Shown: positions 45,093 to 54,627 of the stretch, one piece after another
Layout of the letters: each line of letters opens with the position of its first letter
Numbering within the stretch: position 1 is the first letter of the stretch
Assembly (NCBI GenBank): GCA_942492625.1
Contig: CALOFM010000019.1
Span: 1 to 64,000, forward strand
Reading direction: 5' to 3'
DNA length: 64,000 nt
From: Thiosymbion sp942492625
GTDB lineage: Bacteria; Pseudomonadota; Gammaproteobacteria; Chromatiales; Chromatiaceae
Made by a program: the position numbers and the translations under genes
Notes under the pieces: generated by a model
Told to the model about the DNA's origin: nothing
Seen by the model: only the letters and a program-made list of their open reading frames with translations
Database searches by the model: none

Positions 45093-45716
45093 CTGAACAA
45101 GCTTCTACCACTTGCCCTGGTGCTTCTGCTCGGCGCCTTGTTGGCCTGGATGCTGATGGGTTGGGACCCGGTCCCCGATCAGGCCGCGCCCCACCAGGCC
45201 CTGGACCTGGCGCAACCCCCTACGGGCGGCGACTTCACCCTGAGGTCCGAGGAAGGTCCCGTTTCGCTGGCGGACTTCCGCGGCAAAGTAGTCCTGGTCT
45301 ACTTCGGCTACACTTGGTGTCCGGACATCTGCCCCCTGAACCTGGGCTACCTCAGGCTGGCCCTCGACAGCCTAACCCCGGAAGAACGGGAGCAGGTACA
45401 GGTGATATTCATCAGCGTGGACCCGGAGCGCGACACCCCGGAGCGTCTGCGCGAATATACCGCCTACTTCGCTCCGGATTTCCTGGGGCTGACCGGAACC
45501 CCCGAGCAGGTAGCGCAGACCGCGGCCCTCTACGGCGCGGCCTACCGCCGAGGAGAGGAAGGAGGCTCGGCGATGGGCTATTCCGTCGACCACTCCGCCT
45601 TTACCTATCTGCTCGACAGGTCCGGAGCGCTGCAGCAGGCGCTGGAGCACGCCACCCCTCCGGAGCGCATCGCCACTGCAATTCGTTCACAACTCACAGT
45701 AGGAGAATCCCCATGA
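45093..45716 (+). CDS. SCO1/SenC-family copper chaperone, probable CTG start
   Basis: This is a 207-residue protein if it starts at the CTG at 45093, placed 6 bases after GGAGG (45082-45086). The next GTG at 45120 would cut into the membrane anchor (LPLALVLLLGALLAWMLMG). The thioredoxin-like domain shows the Cu ligands CxxxC in YTWCPDICPLN (near 68-76) and the distal His in SVDHSAFTYLL (near 167-172). It inserts copper into cytochrome c oxidase or acts in copper and redox signalling. It overlaps the PCu(A)C gene by ATGA. Confidence 0.85.
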   Translation: MNKLLPLALVLLLGALLAWMLMGWDPVPDQAAPHQALDLAQPPTGGDFTLRSEEGPVSLADFRGKVVLVYFGYTWCPDICPLNLGYLRLALDSLTPEEREQVQVIFISVDPERDTPERLREYTAYFAPDFLGLTGTPEQVAQTAALYGAAYRRGEEGGSAMGYSVDHSAFTYLLDRSGALQQALEHATPPERIATAIRSQLTVGESP

Positions 45717-46186
45717 GCATGACACTCAAACAACTCGCCGGCACCTGCGCCGCCCTGTGCCTTTCCACCGGCCTTTACGCGGGCAGTGCCGCCGATTCGG
45801 TTCAGGTCGAGGGAGCCTTCGCCCGCGCGGTACCACCGGGCCAGACCAATAGCGCCTCCTTCATGACCCTGACCAATCAGGGCGATGCCGACCACGCCCT
45901 GGCCGGCGCCGAGAGCGACGTCTCCGAAGTCGTGGAGCTGCACACCCACCTCATGGAAGAAGGCATGATGAAGATGCGCCGGGTGGAACAGATCGCCCTG
46001 CCCGCGGGCGAGACGGTGAAGCTGGAGCCCGGCGGACTGCACGTCATGCTAATCGGCTTGGAAAAACAGCTGACGCCGGGAGATGACGTGGAAATCACGT
46101 TGGTCTTCGAGGACGGCAGCCGCACGACGCTGAAGGCGCCGGTGAAAAAGGTCGAGTTGAAAATGGACCACCAGAAGCACCATTGA
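45713..46186 (+). CDS. PCu(A)C copper chaperone
   Basis: This 157-residue protein begins with AGGAG before the ATG and a signal peptide (LAGTCAALCLSTGLYAGSA). The DUF461/PCuAC domain has the copper motif H(M)-x10-M-x21-H-x-M: ELHTHLMEEGMMKMRRV near 80-96 and GGLHVMLIGL near 112-121. PCu(A)C delivers Cu(I) to the CuA site of cytochrome oxidase together with Sco, which is encoded just before it with a 4-base overlap. Extra His/Met occur at the C-terminus (MDHQKHH). Confidence 0.9.
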   Translation: MSMTLKQLAGTCAALCLSTGLYAGSAADSVQVEGAFARAVPPGQTNSASFMTLTNQGDADHALAGAESDVSEVVELHTHLMEEGMMKMRRVEQIALPAGETVKLEPGGLHVMLIGLEKQLTPGDDVEITLVFEDGSRTTLKAPVKKVELKMDHQKHH

Positions 46187-46224
46187 CCCTTCTACTTGGT
46201 CGGAATCAGCTTTGCATTGCGTGT

Positions 46225-46806
46225 TCAGGTAGCCTTACCAGCAGCCGTTGCTTCGGCAACCTCTACAAGTCGTCCGGTCTTGCAGTCGTATATGTAGCCA
46301 TATACAGGAATATAGCTCGGCACGAGGGGGTGGGTCTTGATACGCATGACATCCTCGACCACGCTGTCCGCGTTGTCCGGGATGGTCAACCAATTGATGT
46401 AACGGCCCTCGGGTGAGCCGGGTCCCTCGCCCGTGTCGTGCCAACCGCTGGCATCGACGGTGGCGGTCTCCAGGCTGCTGTTCAGCAAGCCGGCCATGAT
46501 GTCGTTGGTGAAGGTCTCCATTGCGCAGTCGGTATCGTGGATCACGAACCACTCGCGGGTGCCGAGCAGCTTATGCGAGATCACCAGCGAGCGGATCGCG
46601 TCTTCGCTGGCGCGGCCTCCTGCGTTGCGTATGACGTGGGCATCCCCTTCGGCCAAGCCCGCATACTTGGCCGGGTCGAGACGGGCATCCATGCAGGTCA
46701 GAATGGCGAAGCGCCGTCCAGGCGGCATCTGGAGCTTGCCCTTGTCGCCGAAATCCGCGGCATAGCCATCGTTCGCCGATAGAACCTCTTGTACGATTTT
46801 GCTCAT
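46225..46806 (-). CDS. Beta-class carbonic anhydrase
   Basis: This is a 193-residue protein from the ATG at 46806 (AGGA upstream); the longer frame to 47373 is not supported. Zinc ligands are visible: Cys with Asp/Arg in LTCMDARLDP near 38-47, and His and Cys in VIHDTDCAM near 89-97. The conserved RNAGGRAS motif near 60-67 is present. It interconverts CO2 and bicarbonate in the cytoplasm. It is convergent with the copper chaperone genes and has no apparent operon partner. Confidence 0.92.
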   Translation of the reverse strand: MSKIVQEVLSANDGYAADFGDKGKLQMPPGRRFAILTCMDARLDPAKYAGLAEGDAHVIRNAGGRASEDAIRSLVISHKLLGTREWFVIHDTDCAMETFTNDIMAGLLNSSLETATVDASGWHDTGEGPGSPEGRYINWLTIPDNADSVVEDVMRIKTHPLVPSYIPVYGYIYDCKTGRLVEVAEATAAGKAT

Positions 46807-47520
46807 GAGTCTTCCTGTGGTTTCTCTGGTATCGATATCGCCGGGCTCACGTCTCGTCAGCGCCGCATCGGTACTAAACATAGACTGAAACGTCGCTTCC
46901 AGCGAGGTTCGGAGACCCGGGCGAAAGATGCGGGGCTCGATCGCCACCTTCTCCATGTCGGCCAAGTGGACCGCGCAGCGAATTTGTCGTCTGCGCCAGA
47001 CGAAAGCGGGACGAGGACCCGCTCTTGCCAATCGCTTTTGTTGTGCACCCACCCCGCGTTTTGTGACCCGGTTCGCAATCCGCACGACTGGCTGGCGCCC
47101 GCGGCAGGTCGGTACCATGCCTGCCTCCGCAGGAAAGCAGGAATGCTCATATAATATTGTTTTTAAAGCTTTTTTATGTTCTGACCGGACCTTGGGTCGC
47201 TCGCGCCCCGATGCCTGCGAGCGGCGGGCCGGATGAGATCGTTGTCTCTCGCTGTCGAGCTCAGCGAAGCACAAACGCAGGCTCACAAGGGTTTTCAACC
47301 ACATCCGCAGGTGCCCCTGTGCCCGTCGCATCGTCGAATCCCTTGAAGACAGAGGCACGGTCTTTGCTCTCATGCTCCTATATAACTAAATTCTATCGAG
47401 AAGCGAGGGACTCACCCCATGGATCACCCCAAAAGCGAAAGAAAGAAGCAAGGCGTCCCTCTTCCGAAGCTCATCGTCCGCGAAGCCGTCGCGCCTGCGT
47501 TTCGTTCCGTGGACGTCGCG
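46807..47520. other. Gene-poor stretch before the pilin cluster
   Basis: About 710 bases without a supported gene. Open frames on both strands are Arg/Ser-rich and match no family. The pilin operon promoter is expected near 47380-47420 (AT-rich TATATAACTAAATTC). Confidence 0.45.
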
Positions 47521-48126
47521 ATGTCGCGCCCGGTGACCCGGCCTTACTCCCGACGCCGCCGGATGAGGGGCCTGACGTTAGTGGAGCTGATGGTGACGCT
47601 GGCCGTGGGCGTCATCCTCCTCAGCGCCTCCGTCCCCGGTTTCAGCAGCCTCGTGATGAATAGCCAGCTGAGAAGCCAGATCAACGAGCTGGTCATGGCC
47701 CTCAATCTGGCGCGCCACGAGGCAGTTAAGCGCAACCGCACCGTCTCCGTCTGCCAGAGCAGCGACGGCGCGAGCTGCGGCGGGACCGACAAGCACTGGG
47801 AGCAAGGCTGGATCGTGTTCGTCAACAGCGACGCCGACAGTCCAGCGGTCGTGGATACCGGCGAGGAGGTGCTAAGAAGAGCCGCGCCAAGCGACTCGGG
47901 ATACACACTGCGCACCGACGCGAGCTACGCCAATTTCGTCTCCTATCATCCCACCGGGCAGGCCCATGCGCCGGGACGCTTCGTCCTGTGCAAGGACTCT
48001 GACCGGGCGCTCTCCCGTGCCTTGTTCGTGAATACAACGGGCCACGCGTACCTGGGGCAGGACGGGAACCACAACGACATCCCGGAGGACGACGACGGCA
48101 ACGATGTAACGACTTGCAACCCCTAG
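47521..48126 (+). CDS. fimT: Minor pilin FimT/GspH-type
   Basis: This protein is about 201 residues from the ATG at 47521; another ATG at 47419 with GAGG upstream would add 34 residues and a third at 47563 would shorten it. The prepilin site is RG-LTLVELMV, cut after Gly with Glu at +5, followed by a hydrophobic helix (TLAVGVILLSASVPGFSSLVM). The C-terminal GspH/FimT beta domain has Cys in VSVCQSSDGASCGG and VLCKDSD and a final TTCNP. It starts the fimT-pilVWXY1E set, in which minor pilins prime assembly of the type IV pilus at the inner membrane. Confidence 0.85.
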   Translation: MSRPVTRPYSRRRRMRGLTLVELMVTLAVGVILLSASVPGFSSLVMNSQLRSQINELVMALNLARHEAVKRNRTVSVCQSSDGASCGGTDKHWEQGWIVFVNSDADSPAVVDTGEEVLRRAAPSDSGYTLRTDASYANFVSYHPTGQAHAPGRFVLCKDSDRALSRALFVNTTGHAYLGQDGNHNDIPEDDDGNDVTTCNP

Positions 48127-48547
48127 CCGTGTCGTCGACCCTGGCCGGCCAAACGGACAGATGCCATGGGGTTGCTAGGGCACGATGCTCATGACCGCTG
48201 GCTCGACCTCGCCGTCATCGGGCGCACCGGGACCCCTCGAAGGGCCGGACATCCCCCGCCACCCGGACCCCTTTCGGTCTCGGGGAAGGCCGGTCACTCG
48301 CCGATTTCGTCATCTCCACCCCGGTTTCGGGCGTACCTCTTGCTGAAGTCCTAGCACCAAGAGATTGCCCGACACCTATAAGCGAGGGGATAGGAACCGT
48401 TTTGAAGACCCGGTCACAGCGCCTTCCCGAGCAAGGCGTTATTTTGGAGAAAAGCAGCTTGTCAAAAGATACAGGCCCGGGTTACTGCTCGCCGTCCTCG
48501 CCCAACGCCTTGTTCGCTGACGGTGGCGCCACCCGGGACGAGAAACG
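48127..48547. other. Gap between fimT and pilV
   Basis: About 420 bases. The open frame at 48166-48354 lacks protein character. No attenuator or small RNA could be defined. The unusual width suggests a separate promoter for pilV onward. Confidence 0.4.
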
Positions 48548-48985
48548 ATGACCAAAAAGAAGAATGGTGGGTTTACGCTGGTCGAGGTACTTATAAGCCT
48601 GGTGGTTCTTTCCCTCGGTCTGTTGGGCACCGCCGGTTTGTATCTGACAACGGTGCGGCACAGCCACAGCGCCTATCTACGCTCTCAGGCGGCTTTGAGC
48701 GCCTATTCCATCATCGACCGCATGCGCGCGAACCGGGCAGGCGCCATCTCCGGGAGCTACGACATCGCCTTGAGCTCGATTGGCGAGTTGAGCACTCCCG
48801 GCAACGGCATCGTCGAGATCGACCGCTACGACTGGTTCAGGGAGCTCGACGCCACCCTGCCCGGCGGCAAGGGCGCTATTGACTGTTCTGCCGGCGCAGT
48901 ATGCTCCGTCACGGTGCAGTGGGACGATTCCCGCGCCGAGGGCGCAACCGCTCTCGAGCAACAGACGCTGGCGGCGCAATTATGA
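48548..48985 (+). CDS. pilV: Minor pilin PilV
   Basis: This 145-residue protein has a short leader ending GG-FTLVEVLISLVVLSLGLLG, a class III prepilin signal, and the PilV-type continuation (TAGLYLTTVRHSHSAYLRSQA, partly quoted). A C-terminal disulfide pair is likely (IDCSAGAVCSVTV). It takes part in initiation of type IV pilus assembly with PilW, PilX and FimT. Its stop overlaps the pilW start by four bases. Confidence 0.88.
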   Translation: MTKKKNGGFTLVEVLISLVVLSLGLLGTAGLYLTTVRHSHSAYLRSQAALSAYSIIDRMRANRAGAISGSYDIALSSIGELSTPGNGIVEIDRYDWFRELDATLPGGKGAIDCSAGAVCSVTVQWDDSRAEGATALEQQTLAAQL

Positions 48986-50043
48986 AGGCCCGCCTCATGC
49001 ACCGACACCGCGCCGGAGCGCGAGGCTTCACCCTCGTGGAGCTCATGATCGCGCTGGTTCTGGGTCTCCTCGTGCTGGGCGCGGTCGTCTCCGTACTGGG
49101 GCTCAACCAGCAGAGCAATCGCGTCGTGGAGGCGATGTCCGCGTTGCAGGAAAACGGGCGCTACGCCATCGATAAGATGGTCGCGGAGCTCCGTCGGAGC
49201 GGATACTCGGGTTTTTTCGGCGACCTCGGCGTTGGAGCGGAGAATGTATTGAACAGTCCCACCAACCTCGTCTGGAGCATCTCCGATACGCTACGGGCCT
49301 ACGATAACGTGTCGGCAGGCACCAATATCGGCGGCATCGCCGGCTTTGTGCCCGGAACCGACGTGCTGCTGATCACGGGCATGAGCGATAGCGTGCCGCT
49401 GGGTTCGAACCCGGACACCGACACCTTCACCGTCGAGGCCGGCGCCAACCTCTTTACCTCCGGGGATATCCTGCTGGTCGCCGGTTGCGACCAGGCCGCG
49501 CTGTTTCAGGCGACATCCGTGTCTAGCGTCGGGAGCGTCACCACGATTTTGCATGCGGCCGGCGGTGGGATGACCCCGGGAAACAGCGGCGGAACGGTGA
49601 ATACTCGCTTCGGCGCCGACGCCGAAATAGGACGCCTCAACACCACCCTCTACTACATCAAGAACCGGGCCAACGGACGGCCGGCGCTGTATCAGGCGCG
49701 CCTCGCGGTCACAGGCGGCTCCACAGTGGCTTTACGGGAGGAGAAGCTGATCGACGAAGCCGAGGACCTGCAGCTCTCCTTCGGGGTGGACACCGATGCC
49801 GACCTGGATGCGGACGTCTACCGGAGCGCCTCCGCGGTGACCGGTTGGGGAGCGGTCCTGAGCGTGCGCATCGCCCTGTTGCTTGCGAGCCGAGAGGACA
49901 ACCTGGCCGAGCAAGACAACTCCTTCAGCTTTGACGCCAGCGCCCACAACTTCAGCCGCGATACTACGCCCGCTGTCGATGCCGACCGGCGCCTGCGGCG
50001 CGTATTCACCGGCGTCGCAGCGTTGCGGAACCGTTCCTTCTGA
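48982..50043 (+). CDS. pilW: Minor pilin PilW
   Basis: This is a 353-residue protein from the ATG at 48982 (ATGA overlap with pilV); the frame before it is a shadow. The prepilin site is RG-FTLVELMIALVLGLLVLGAV. The typical PilW stretch follows: NRVVEAMSALQENGRYAIDKM and AELRRSGYSGFFG. The long C-terminal domain is beta-rich (TDVLLITGMSDSVPLG; GWGAVLSVRIALLLASRED). It is part of the priming complex of the type IV pilus. Confidence 0.88.
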   Translation: MKARLMHRHRAGARGFTLVELMIALVLGLLVLGAVVSVLGLNQQSNRVVEAMSALQENGRYAIDKMVAELRRSGYSGFFGDLGVGAENVLNSPTNLVWSISDTLRAYDNVSAGTNIGGIAGFVPGTDVLLITGMSDSVPLGSNPDTDTFTVEAGANLFTSGDILLVAGCDQAALFQATSVSSVGSVTTILHAAGGGMTPGNSGGTVNTRFGADAEIGRLNTTLYYIKNRANGRPALYQARLAVTGGSTVALREEKLIDEAEDLQLSFGVDTDADLDADVYRSASAVTGWGAVLSVRIALLLASREDNLAEQDNSFSFDASAHNFSRDTTPAVDADRRLRRVFTGVAALRNRSF

Positions 50044-50058
50044 GGAACGGTAAATCTC

Positions 50059-50670
50059 ATGGCAAACGTACGACGGCCAGCTCCCCGCGAGCAGCGCGGC
50101 ACGGCCCTGGTTATCGGGATGATCATGCTGGCGGTAGTGACCATGCTGAGCGTCGCCGCCATGAAATCCGCCGGCACCCAGGAGAAGATGGCCTTCAACC
50201 TGCAGGACCGGCAAAAGGCCCTGCAGGCCGCCGAATCGGCGACCCGTTACGCATGGTCGCTGCTTAGCGCGGAGACCTTCGATGTGGCCGATTTCATCGA
50301 CAACGCCAGTCACACGGATTACGCACCACTCTACGACCTGCGAGCCAGCGGCACCGTCTCGGGCAACAAGTCGATGTCAGACTGGGCGAACAAACTGACC
50401 GCGGCCAGCTGGCCCTGGAGCGACGCGACCGAACGAGGGGAGATACCCAGCAACCAAAGCATAGCCGCCGGCAACCCCATGGCCCTCGCCAGCCGCCCGC
50501 AGTTCGCCATCGGTATGCATGCGCCGGTCCTGCGCAGGGGGAGCGAAGGCCGCAAGTGTATCCCCTTCAGTATCGTCGGCGCGGGGCGGGGCAGCAGTCC
50601 TGCCAGTCAGTCCCTCGTCAAGATCGCGGTTATCCCCAAGAGCGGGTGCTTCTTGGATCTGGTCAGGTGA
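50059..50670 (+). CDS. pilX: Minor pilin-like PilX
   Basis: This 203-residue protein has the PilX N-terminus RGTALVIGMIMLAVVTMLSVAAMK (partly quoted), with a Gly before a hydrophobic segment but without the canonical FTLVE, and then GTQEKMAFNLQDRQKALQAAESATRYA, the PilX_N motif. The C-terminal part has Cys in GRKCIPFS and SGCFLDL. It belongs to the pilus priming complex and is encoded 15 bases after pilW. Confidence 0.87.
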   Translation: MANVRRPAPREQRGTALVIGMIMLAVVTMLSVAAMKSAGTQEKMAFNLQDRQKALQAAESATRYAWSLLSAETFDVADFIDNASHTDYAPLYDLRASGTVSGNKSMSDWANKLTAASWPWSDATERGEIPSNQSIAAGNPMALASRPQFAIGMHAPVLRRGSEGRKCIPFSIVGAGRGSSPASQSLVKIAVIPKSGCFLDLVR

Positions 50671-50713
50671 CGATCCTGACGATTACGTCTCTTTTCTTTC
50701 GGACATTGCCGTT

Positions 50714-53700
50714 ATGAATATTGCGAAATTCCCGCTGCTTGCTCGCTGCGCGCTCGCTCTCCTATTGATAAGTGGGGCGGTCGCCGGCGGCGAAAATTGT
50801 ACCAACGGAATCGACGACGATGGCGATCGGTTGATTGACGGCAATGACCCGAGCTGCACTTCCTGTTCGGCGCCGACCCTGAACTTCGAGAATCCCGTGC
50901 TGCAGAGCGGCACAGCCGGAGCAGAGGGCGCAAAGTACTTGTTCTCGAATGTGCTGCCCAATACGAACGCCATCCTGACCATCGTCAGTAAATCTCATTC
51001 CGACATCGATGTCGTCAGCATCGATGAGCCCAGTGTTACCAACGGCGGTTATGATGCGGCCTTTCAACCAATCATCGACTTCAACTGGCTCGACGGCACA
51101 TACCAATCCCCGGGCGACAAATCCGTGACCCTCACTTTCAATTTCGTCGATGCCGCAACGGGCAATCCGGTATCGCTCCCGGAACTGAACATGACCGGGT
51201 TGGACATCGATGGGGCGGCTTATGTCAGCGAATTTCTGGCAGTAAGCGGCTACCAGAAACATGAGCTCCAATCCTCCACGGATCTGACCCTGAGCGGCGC
51301 GTTGAGGTCTGCCGGGCCGTACGCGTCTTACGACGGCGTACAGGAATCCATATTGGAGCTCATGATCTTGCTTGGGTACCAAAATGCCTCCTCCATCACG
51401 CTGGATTTGGGAGCGACTTACAGCGGGGGCGGGGGCCTCGACGATGCTGCGGAGAAGAGGTTGAGCTCCCTCTATTTCAAATGCTATGACTTCGATAATA
51501 CCGTGACCGCGCCGGCCCCCCTTGCACAGGACTATGGCGACGCACCGGCGGGCTACGGGGACGCGAAGCACGGGGTGCCGCCGACGCCCTCGGTCTACCT
51601 CGGTACGATGGCACCGGACGCCGAGGGCCCGGCCCATCACTCGGTGGATGCAAGGGGCGACGATACGATCGGAGACCATGACGAGGATGCCTTTACGAGC
51701 CTGCCCGATCTTGCGACAAACGCCAACAGCTACGATCTGACGGTACCATGCGCCGGCACCGAGATCGTGGCGGGCTGGATCGACTTCGACCGGTCCGGGA
51801 CCTTCACCAACGAGAGCCCCAACAGCGAACGAGCCAGCGCCGAGTGCAGCGGCGGCAACGCCACTTTGACCTGGGACGCCGCGAACGGCAACTTCCCGGG
51901 CAGCCTCACAGTCGGCGACACTTTCGCCCGTTTGCGCACCGCCTCTGACGGTATCTGCAAAGGCAAGGGGCTGTTCGGTACTGTCAAGCTGGACATCAGT
52001 GGCGGCGGCAGCATCGTAGACTCCTATACCGGCACCTACGACCGCTCGAGCCCCGGCGGTGCCGCCGAGATCGGGAGCAACGGCAACATCAAGCTGTCGG
52101 GCAGTGTGTCGGGTACCGTGCGAGCGAGCGGCACCGTGGACGGAGGCGATGTGGTCTCGGGCGATGTCTACGAAGGGGTTCCCGCCGAAAGCCTGCCTGC
52201 GGTCGCAGCCTGCAGCCCTTACAGCGACGGCGCGGGCATCAGCGCGACGGGCGGTTTGACCCATGACACGGTTACGGGGGATATCACAGTCTCGGGCGGC
52301 AACACCCTGACCTTGGCACCGGGGACCTACTGTTTCAACACATTTACCTTGTCCGGTGGCGGCATTCTCCGAATCACCGGGCCGACCGATATCTACCTCA
52401 CGGACAAAGGCACCTTCAGCGGCGGCACTCTCGACAACACGACGCTCGACCCGGACAGTCTCAGGATCTTCTCCGCCAGCGAGCTGACGGTCTCAAGCGG
52501 CGGGACACGCGCGTACATGTCGATCTATGCGCCCGGCACCGACAAGCTGACCATCAGTGGAGGTGGTAGTTTTTACGGCTGTGCCGTGGGGGGAGACGTT
52601 ACTCTGTCGGGTGATACCGGCTTCCATCAGGATTTGAGCCTGGATTCACGCGCCACGGTTCCGACCGGTTCCGCCCGCGACGGCGAGGTCGAGGACTACG
52701 GGCTCAGTGTCGCCGACGCCTGCACCGGCCTCTCCGGCGACGTCAGCGAGGCAGCCCCTGCCATTCCCCTGCAGGTCGGCTCGGGCGACAAGGTATTCGT
52801 CGCCTCGAGCACCCCCTCACCGGCGGCAGGGCATCTCAAGGCCTACAGCGTCAACGCCGACGGCTCGATCGCCGGCAGCGCCGCCTGGGATGCCGCCACC
52901 CTGATGGATGCCACCGAGCGCCAGAACGGGCTCTACTCCACCGACGCGGCGGGCAGCTTGAGCTTGTTCGATAGCCTGGACGACGCGGCCTTCGCCAGCG
53001 CCGGCACGCCGACGGTCGCGCAGATCAAGGCCTACACTATCGACCCGTCCTATAACGGAGGCACCTATCTGGCCGGCAGGAGCAATGGCTCGTTCCTGGG
53101 CACCATCGGGCGCGGCAACGACCTCGCCTTGATGACCCGGATGCTCAATATGCCGCTCTATCTCGAGGATTCGAGCTATCGCAGCTTCTACTCCGGAACC
53201 GTATCCAGCCGGACCGAGCTCGTGCTGGTGGGGAGCGACGACGGTTTCCTCTATGCCTTCGACCAAACCGACGGCGCGCTGAAATGGGCTTGGATGCCGC
53301 GCTCCCTGGCCGGGGACCTGCAACACTTCGATAGCTTCCAGAGCGGCCGCCTCCAGCGGGGCAAGCTGGAGGTCATCGACGCCAAGGACGGCGCGGGGGC
53401 CTATGCAACCTATGTCGTGGGGGCCTACAAGAACGGGCTCGGCCATTATGTGCTCAAGCTCGACGGAAACGGCGGGCTGGCGGACCTGGTCTGGGACGAG
53501 GATCGCAGCGCGAGCTTCGCAACCTCCCCCAACAACGGCGAGATGGGCTATTTTCGCGACGGTTCGGACCAGACCTATGCCGCCTACGTGCTCACGACTG
53601 ACGCGGGTCTCTCCACCCTCGTCCTGCGCAATGTCGCGGAGGCCGGCGCCAAGACCGAGGTGGCGCTCGCCATCAACGCCACCTCGACGCCCTACATCAT

Positions 53701-54490
53701 GCCCGACTTCGCCGACGCCGGCGGCCCGGCGGCAAAGACACTGTACCTCGGACTCGACAACGGCGCGATCCGCCGCACCGCCCTGCTTGATTCCGGAGCC
53801 CTGCGCAGCGCCGCCGCGCTGAAGACCGACCTGGAGGGGTTCGGTGTGGGGGACCTGGGGGCCGCGGAGGCAATCCGGTCTCTGGGAGCGGCCCCTTCCA
53901 TGACGGACCACCAGTACTATCTGCGCGCCCAGTCCGACGAGCGCCTGACCCTGTTGCGGTACGATGCATCGACGGCGCAGTGGGACAAGCTGTGGACCAG
54001 CTATGTCACGGGCGCCGGCAGCTGGGATTCGGCGGGGGACTATACGGCCGACAACAGCGGCGCCCCCAGCGACAGCGACGGCGACGGCATTGCCACGGAC
54101 GTGACAGCCAGCGGCATTCAAAGCGTTCCGGCGGGCGCGCGCCTCACGGATGGGGCGCGGATTGTCGCCGACAGCGTGATTCTCCCGGTGACAGTGCCGG
54201 TGACGGGGGCCTGCTATGACCGTGCGCTCTATTACCTCTACCGGTTGACCGACGGCCAGTTCCCGGACAATGCCTTTTATGGGACCGACGGCGTCGTCAT
54301 CGTCGAGGACATAGTCCTCGGATTCGGAGAGGCGACGCGCGCGGATGTGAGCGATCTGCCAAGCCAGGAGAATCTGGTTGGATACGGCCACGCGGACCAG
54401 GCGCCGGACCAGAGCACGGGCGTCACCGCGGCCTTTCTCATCAACGAGTCAATCTCGACCGGAATACGGGGCTGGAAAGAGCTGAGGTGA
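50714..54490 (+). CDS. PilY1-like protein with a nested GEVED domain
   Basis: This is a 1258-residue exported protein from the ATG at 50714 (signal ALALLLISGAVAGG). It begins with a Cys/Asp segment (CTNGIDDDGDRLIDGNDPSC). A GEVED domain opens at about 273 (DYGDAPAGYGDAKHG) and closes at about 650-660 (DGEVEDYGL). Between about 415 and 645 it is interrupted by a Gly/Ser/Thr-rich beta-helix-like module (TLAPGTYCFNTFTLSGGG; MSIYAPGTDKLTISGGGS). The C-terminal half (from about 740) is the PilY1 beta-propeller (VLVGSDDGFLYAFDQTDGAL) with a Ca-binding loop DSDGDGIATD. PilY1 is the pilus tip adhesin and mechanosensor. It lacks the usual N-terminal VWA domain. Confidence 0.85.
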   Translation: MNIAKFPLLARCALALLLISGAVAGGENCTNGIDDDGDRLIDGNDPSCTSCSAPTLNFENPVLQSGTAGAEGAKYLFSNVLPNTNAILTIVSKSHSDIDVVSIDEPSVTNGGYDAAFQPIIDFNWLDGTYQSPGDKSVTLTFNFVDAATGNPVSLPELNMTGLDIDGAAYVSEFLAVSGYQKHELQSSTDLTLSGALRSAGPYASYDGVQESILELMILLGYQNASSITLDLGATYSGGGGLDDAAEKRLSSLYFKCYDFDNTVTAPAPLAQDYGDAPAGYGDAKHGVPPTPSVYLGTMAPDAEGPAHHSVDARGDDTIGDHDEDAFTSLPDLATNANSYDLTVPCAGTEIVAGWIDFDRSGTFTNESPNSERASAECSGGNATLTWDAANGNFPGSLTVGDTFARLRTASDGICKGKGLFGTVKLDISGGGSIVDSYTGTYDRSSPGGAAEIGSNGNIKLSGSVSGTVRASGTVDGGDVVSGDVYEGVPAESLPAVAACSPYSDGAGISATGGLTHDTVTGDITVSGGNTLTLAPGTYCFNTFTLSGGGILRITGPTDIYLTDKGTFSGGTLDNTTLDPDSLRIFSASELTVSSGGTRAYMSIYAPGTDKLTISGGGSFYGCAVGGDVTLSGDTGFHQDLSLDSRATVPTGSARDGEVEDYGLSVADACTGLSGDVSEAAPAIPLQVGSGDKVFVASSTPSPAAGHLKAYSVNADGSIAGSAAWDAATLMDATERQNGLYSTDAAGSLSLFDSLDDAAFASAGTPTVAQIKAYTIDPSYNGGTYLAGRSNGSFLGTIGRGNDLALMTRMLNMPLYLEDSSYRSFYSGTVSSRTELVLVGSDDGFLYAFDQTDGALKWAWMPRSLAGDLQHFDSFQSGRLQRGKLEVIDAKDGAGAYATYVVGAYKNGLGHYVLKLDGNGGLADLVWDEDRSASFATSPNNGEMGYFRDGSDQTYAAYVLTTDAGLSTLVLRNVAEAGAKTEVALAINATSTPYIMPDFADAGGPAAKTLYLGLDNGAIRRTALLDSGALRSAAALKTDLEGFGVGDLGAAEAIRSLGAAPSMTDHQYYLRAQSDERLTLLRYDASTAQWDKLWTSYVTGAGSWDSAGDYTADNSGAPSDSDGDGIATDVTASGIQSVPAGARLTDGARIVADSVILPVTVPVTGACYDRALYYLYRLTDGQFPDNAFYGTDGVVIVEDIVLGFGEATRADVSDLPSQENLVGYGHADQAPDQSTGVTAAFLINESISTGIRGWKELR

Positions 54491-54627
54491 TAGAGGCGAC
54501 AGGCGCCACGTCCGGGAGCCGATTCGGGGACGATCGAAATGCCCCGCTCCGGCGTACGCCATCTGCAACTGCGCGGCGCCCCCGTCAACGATAGATATTG
54601 CCGGACCCGCGATCGAGAGAGGTAACC

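Noticed and set aside
46225..47373. 382-residue version of the carbonic anhydrase
   Set aside because: The extra N-terminal part is Arg-rich and unlike the family; AGGA precedes the ATG at 46806.
50762..52264. 500-codon minus-strand frame opposite the PilY1-like gene (also 52817-54391)
   Set aside because: Composition is typical of shadow frames; the plus strand carries clear GEVED and PilY1 motifs.
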